Assembly (NCBI RefSeq): GCF_009827305.1 | Contig: NZ_WTYJ01000004.1 | Span: forward strand, 124,001-188,000 | Origin: Croceibacterium xixiisoli | GTDB lineage: Bacteria > Pseudomonadota > Alphaproteobacteria > Sphingomonadales > Sphingomonadaceae | DNA: 64,000 nt | Direction of reading: 5' to 3' | Shown here: in pieces, positions 60,953 to 64,000 of the stretch | Layout of the letters: every line of letters starts with the position of its first letter | Numbering within the stretch: position 1 is the stretch's first letter | Notes under the pieces: generated by a model | What the model was told of the DNA's origin: nothing | The model's database searches: none | What the model saw: the letters and a program-made list of their open reading frames with translations, nothing else | Made by a program: the position numbers and the translations under genes

Positions 60953-63792
60953 GCGTCACTCCTGGCGCGGTCGATGCCTTCCGGCGAAGGCGTAGAGATT
61001 TCATCGAGCAGCTCAAGCGCCTTTTCATAATCAAGCTGATCGAGTGCCTGACGCACAGGATGGCTGTCCTGCTTTTCCGGGGGCAGGCCCAGCGCTGTGG
61101 CCAGCGTGGCAAAGCCTGACCGGGCCTTCAGGCTGCGCCGGCGCAGCAGGTCGCGCAGGGCTTCGGCAGCAGCGGCGATTTCGGCATCGCTGGCCACCGT
61201 GATCCCCGTATCTTCCCTGGCTTGGGCAGTGGCGGCCGTCAGGCTGCGCGCGGCGGTAATGGCTGGGGCCAGCTCCGCATCCAGCGCGGCAATCCGGGTG
61301 GATACATCGCTCAGCGCGCCGCTGGCGATCTGTCGTTCGATATCCGCCGCGATGGCCTGCACGCCGGGCAGTTCCAGCGACCCGGCAACGCCCTTCAGCG
61401 TATGGGCAAAGCGGCGCGCTTCTTCCACCTGACCATTGGCCAGCAGGGCATTCAGATCGCGCCCGGCATCGCCATAGCTTTGCCCGAAACTGACGATCAG
61501 CTTGCGCAGCAGCGCCGCCTTGCCATTCACACGGGCCAGCGCGGCCGAAAGGCCGAAGGGCGGCAATTCATCGGGCAGATCGCGTGCCACCGGTGGGGCC
61601 GCCTCAACCTTGGCCGGCGCGTCGGCCGTTGCGGCGGCCACCGGTTTCAACCAGCGGTCGAGCGTGCGCACCAGCGCTGCCGGGTCGACCGGTTTTGACA
61701 CATGATCGTTCATGCCCGCCGCAAAGCAGCGTTGCCGCTCTTCTTCATAGGCGTGGGCGGTCATGGCGATGATAGGCAGCTTTTCGGCCGACCATTCGCG
61801 TCGGATAACGCCGGTGGCGGTAATGCCGTCCATTTCGGGCATCTGCACATCCATCAGAATGGCGGCATATTCCGTGCCATGGGCGGCCACCCGGTCACAG
61901 GCGATACGGCCGTTTTCGGCGATATCGGTCAGCAATCCGGCATCGGACAGCAGCTCGGTGGCGATTTCCCGGTTGATGTCATTGTCTTCGACCAGCAGCA
62001 CCTTCTGCCCGCGCAGATGCTCGGCCACCATCGGCGGATGGTTCGCATCGGCGATGATCTGCGGCGCGGAAGGTTCCACCTTTGAGAACAGATCGGAAAT
62101 CGTGTCGAGCAGGGCGCGGGGCTCGATCGGCTTGCTCAGGAAGGCGGCGACATCGGATTTGCCGACACTGGCCATGAATTCATCAGCGCCATAGGCGGTG
62201 ATCATGATGGTGACGGGCAGATCGGTAATGCGCTGGCTGTTGCGCATGGCCTTGAGCGTATCCATCCCGTCCAAGCCGGGCATCTTCCAGTCCAGCAGCA
62301 ACAGATCATAGGGCTTGCCGAACCGGGCGGCCGTTTCCAGCGCGCCCACGGCTTCCTGCCCGGACGCGACCAGATCGACCGGGATCTCCCATCCGGCGAA
62401 CATTTCCTCGATGATCTGCCGGGCGGCGGGGTTGTCGTCGGCCGCCAGAATGCGCAGCCCCTGCACCACCGGGGCCGGTGCCAGATCCAGCAGGGCGGAT
62501 TGCCGGTCGATCGGCAGGGTCAGCTTGAACAGGAAGGTGCTGCCGACGCCGATCTCGCTTTCGACCCGGATGGTTCCGCCCATCTGTTCGACGATCTGGC
62601 GGCTGATGGCCAGGCCCAGTCCGGTGCCGCCGAACTTGCGGGTGGTGGAACTGTCCGCCTGGGAGAAGGAGCTGAACAGCGAAGCTTGCTGTTCGGCGGA
62701 CATGCCGATGCCGCTGTCGCGAACCGATACCTCAATGGTCGCCTCGTCATCGGTGCACGTCAGCATCCGTGCGCTGACCGTGACAGAGCCCTGATCGGTG
62801 AATTTGACCGCATTGCTCAGCAGGTTCAGCACGACCTGGTTGAACCGCAGCTCGTCCCCCAGCAGGCGCGGGGGCAGCGTGTCGGCGAAGCGGCCTTCGA
62901 TAATCACGCCCTTGGCCGCAGCGGCGGTTTCGACCAGATGAATCTGATTGCCGATCGAATGGCGCAGATCGAAGGAATGAATTTCCAGTTCCAGCTTGCC
63001 GGCTTCGTTTTTCGAAAAGTCGAGAATATCGTTGATCAGGCGCAGCAGGGCGACCGCCGCACCATTGATCTTGGTGATATAGTCTCGCTGCTTGCCGTCC
63101 AGCTCCACTCGCTGAAACAGGTGGCAGAAACCCAGGATCGCGTTCATCGGCGTGCGGATCTCGTGGCTCATATTGGCCAGGAACATGCTTTTGGCGCGGC
63201 TGGCGTCTTCGGCCTCGCGCGTGCGTTCTTCCAGGATCGCGTTCTGTTCGCGGATTTCCGCGCTCATCCGGCTGATCCGCGCGAAGCTGGCGACCACCAT
63301 GTCGCTGACCCAGACCAGCACCGCCGTCTGGAACGCGACGATTGCCGCGTGCAGCACCACACGGGCCAGATTTCCTTCTCCGGGGAAAACGGCGAAGGGC
63401 AGCAGGAACAGCAGCAGCAGATGGTGCAACGCGGTCGCCGTCGCGGCGACCAACACGGCGCGCTTGTCGAACCAGCCGATGGTCAGCGCCAGCATGGCGA
63501 AGAAATACATGTGCATGTCCATCTGCCAGGCATGTCCCTGGAACAGATAGAGCAGGATGGCCGGTTCCATGACCAGCGCCACCGCCGACAGATAGCGGGT
63601 GGGTGCGCTCGGGCCATATTGGCGCCACGACAGGTGATAGGCTCCGGCCAGAACAGCCCCGGCAATCGCAGCGCCGGGGGCTGATCGGCCCATTGCCCAG
63701 GCAATCGCCGCCAGCAGGGGCACATGGGCCCAAAGCAGTGGCAGCAGGAAGCCGCCAAAATGCGTGCGCAGCTTGTCGAGTTCTATACTCAC
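60949..63792 (-). CDS. Hybrid sensor histidine kinase (HisKA-HATPase-REC-REC-HPt)
   Basis: Phosphorelay protein of about 947 residues. An N-terminal membrane region with about six helices (residues 10-170) is followed by a coiled-coil linker, HisKA with H210 (ANMSHEIRTPMNAILGF), HATPase (NQVVLNLLSNAVKF, DSGIGM, GGTGLGL), receiver 1 (D501 in LLLDWKMPGLDG), receiver 2 (D648 in ILMDVQMPEMDG) and a C-terminal HPt domain with H797 (FAHTLKGVAGSLE). GTG 63792 is chosen because it lies five bases after the upstream gene's stop with GAGAG before it. The GTG 63825 alternative would overlap that gene. Confidence 0.92.
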   Translation of the reverse strand: MSIELDKLRTHFGGFLLPLLWAHVPLLAAIAWAMGRSAPGAAIAGAVLAGAYHLSWRQYGPSAPTRYLSAVALVMEPAILLYLFQGHAWQMDMHMYFFAMLALTIGWFDKRAVLVAATATALHHLLLLFLLPFAVFPGEGNLARVVLHAAIVAFQTAVLVWVSDMVVASFARISRMSAEIREQNAILEERTREAEDASRAKSMFLANMSHEIRTPMNAILGFCHLFQRVELDGKQRDYITKINGAAVALLRLINDILDFSKNEAGKLELEIHSFDLRHSIGNQIHLVETAAAAKGVIIEGRFADTLPPRLLGDELRFNQVVLNLLSNAVKFTDQGSVTVSARMLTCTDDEATIEVSVRDSGIGMSAEQQASLFSSFSQADSSTTRKFGGTGLGLAISRQIVEQMGGTIRVESEIGVGSTFLFKLTLPIDRQSALLDLAPAPVVQGLRILAADDNPAARQIIEEMFAGWEIPVDLVASGQEAVGALETAARFGKPYDLLLLDWKMPGLDGMDTLKAMRNSQRITDLPVTIMITAYGADEFMASVGKSDVAAFLSKPIEPRALLDTISDLFSKVEPSAPQIIADANHPPMVAEHLRGQKVLLVEDNDINREIATELLSDAGLLTDIAENGRIACDRVAAHGTEYAAILMDVQMPEMDGITATGVIRREWSAEKLPIIAMTAHAYEEERQRCFAAGMNDHVSKPVDPAALVRTLDRWLKPVAAATADAPAKVEAAPPVARDLPDELPPFGLSAALARVNGKAALLRKLIVSFGQSYGDAGRDLNALLANGQVEEARRFAHTLKGVAGSLELPGVQAIAADIERQIASGALSDVSTRIAALDAELAPAITAARSLTAATAQAREDTGITVASDAEIAAAAEALRDLLRRRSLKARSGFATLATALGLPPEKQDSHPVRQALDQLDYEKALELLDEISTPSPEGIDRARSDA

Positions 63793-63797
63793 GAATG

Positions 63798-64000
63798 TCA
63801 GCTCTCTGTCGGGGATGCGAAGCACCCGGTTTTGAAAGGAGATGGAACGACCAGCCAGGCACCGGCCTGTCTGGCATGCTGCGCAAAATCGCCGCTGGTC
63901 GATCCGGCAATGGCCATGTTGGCAAAGCGTCCGCTTTCGATCAGGCCGCCATCGGCCGATCGGATCAGGTTGATGGTCTGCCCGGGTGTAGACCAGGGTG
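63798..64000 (-). CDS. Partial gene at the right edge (3' end only)
   Basis: Last 65 or so residues of a protein that continues beyond the window: WSTPGQTINLIRSADGGLIES ... MAIAGSTSGDFAQHARQAG ... FKTGCFASPTES, stop TGA at 63798-63800. The stop is five bases before the hybrid kinase start, so it is the first part of the same operon. I cannot assign a family from this piece; a ligand-binding or FIST-like sensor is one guess. Confidence 0.55.
   Translation of the reverse strand, partial: PWSTPGQTINLIRSADGGLIESGRFANMAIAGSTSGDFAQHARQAGAWLVVPSPFKTGCFASPTES

Overview
The window is GC-rich chromosomal DNA from an alphaproteobacterium, most likely a member of the Sphingomonadales (Sphingomonadaceae or Erythrobacteraceae). 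The evidence is four TonB-dependent receptors, the RegBA-cyoABCD-SURF1 cluster, MipA/OmpV, CsbD and PRC-barrel proteins, xenobiotic-type SDR/NTF2/hydrolase genes and typical dispersed GC-rich repeats. I see no rRNA or tRNA gene, no CRISPR array and no intact prophage or insertion sequence. The genus cannot be fixed from the sequence alone.

Region 1 (0-10 kb) is the most interesting part: a compact, apparently co-regulated phosphonate-utilisation locus. It holds a metallophosphoesterase, a PhnZ-type HD-domain diiron oxygenase, a large TonB-dependent receptor, a GntR/HutC-family (PhnF-like) regulator, an MFS permease and a phosphonate-type FAD amine oxidase. Four near-identical 12-bp dyads (TGGTATAG-(T/G)CCA type) lie in front of four of these transcription units and nowhere else that I could find. 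They match the PhnF operator as I remember it. No PhnY hydroxylase, phosphonatase or C-P lyase gene is present, so the substrate may be a 1-hydroxyphosphonate or an N-substituted aminophosphonate.

Region 2 (10-27 kb) has a diguanylate cyclase, stress-type small proteins (PRC-barrel, CsbD, DksA-like), an AsmA protein, MipA/SRPBCC with a divergent LysR regulator, an AraC-TonB receptor-methyltransferase iron-type operon, a PfpI protein and a second receptor. Three intergenic spaces are packed with about ten copies of a 48-bp GC-rich repeat and two copies of a 150-bp inverted-repeat element.

Region 3 (27-29.6 kb) is an AT-rich accessory island. It starts with an Abi_2 abortive-infection gene preceded by a strongly structured leader, a candidate AbiF-type ncRNA whose second hairpin hides the ribosome binding site. 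It continues with a short unknown ORF, a gene broken at an eight-T run, and the C-terminal remnant of a large calcium-binding exported protein.

Region 4 (29.6-48.4 kb) is metabolic and transport: NTF2/SDR, AraC plus a hydrolase-PaiB-oligopeptidase operon, MFS, a siderophore receptor with a Fur-like box, an acyltransferase/SGNH pair, an amidohydrolase, a serine hydrolase, a DsbB-like protein, YjdM, an Rrf2-controlled flavin reductase and a MauG-like di-haem peroxidase with a partner protein.

Region 5 (48.7-57.1 kb) is a tight operon for the bo3-type quinol oxidase (cyoABCD), SURF1 and the RegB/RegA redox two-component system, with a divergent MFS gene. Region 6 (57-64 kb) carries a duplicated-domain lipoprotein, a small unknown protein, rlmJ, and a hybrid histidine kinase coupled to a GGDEF response regulator. 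The 3' end of another gene runs off the right edge.
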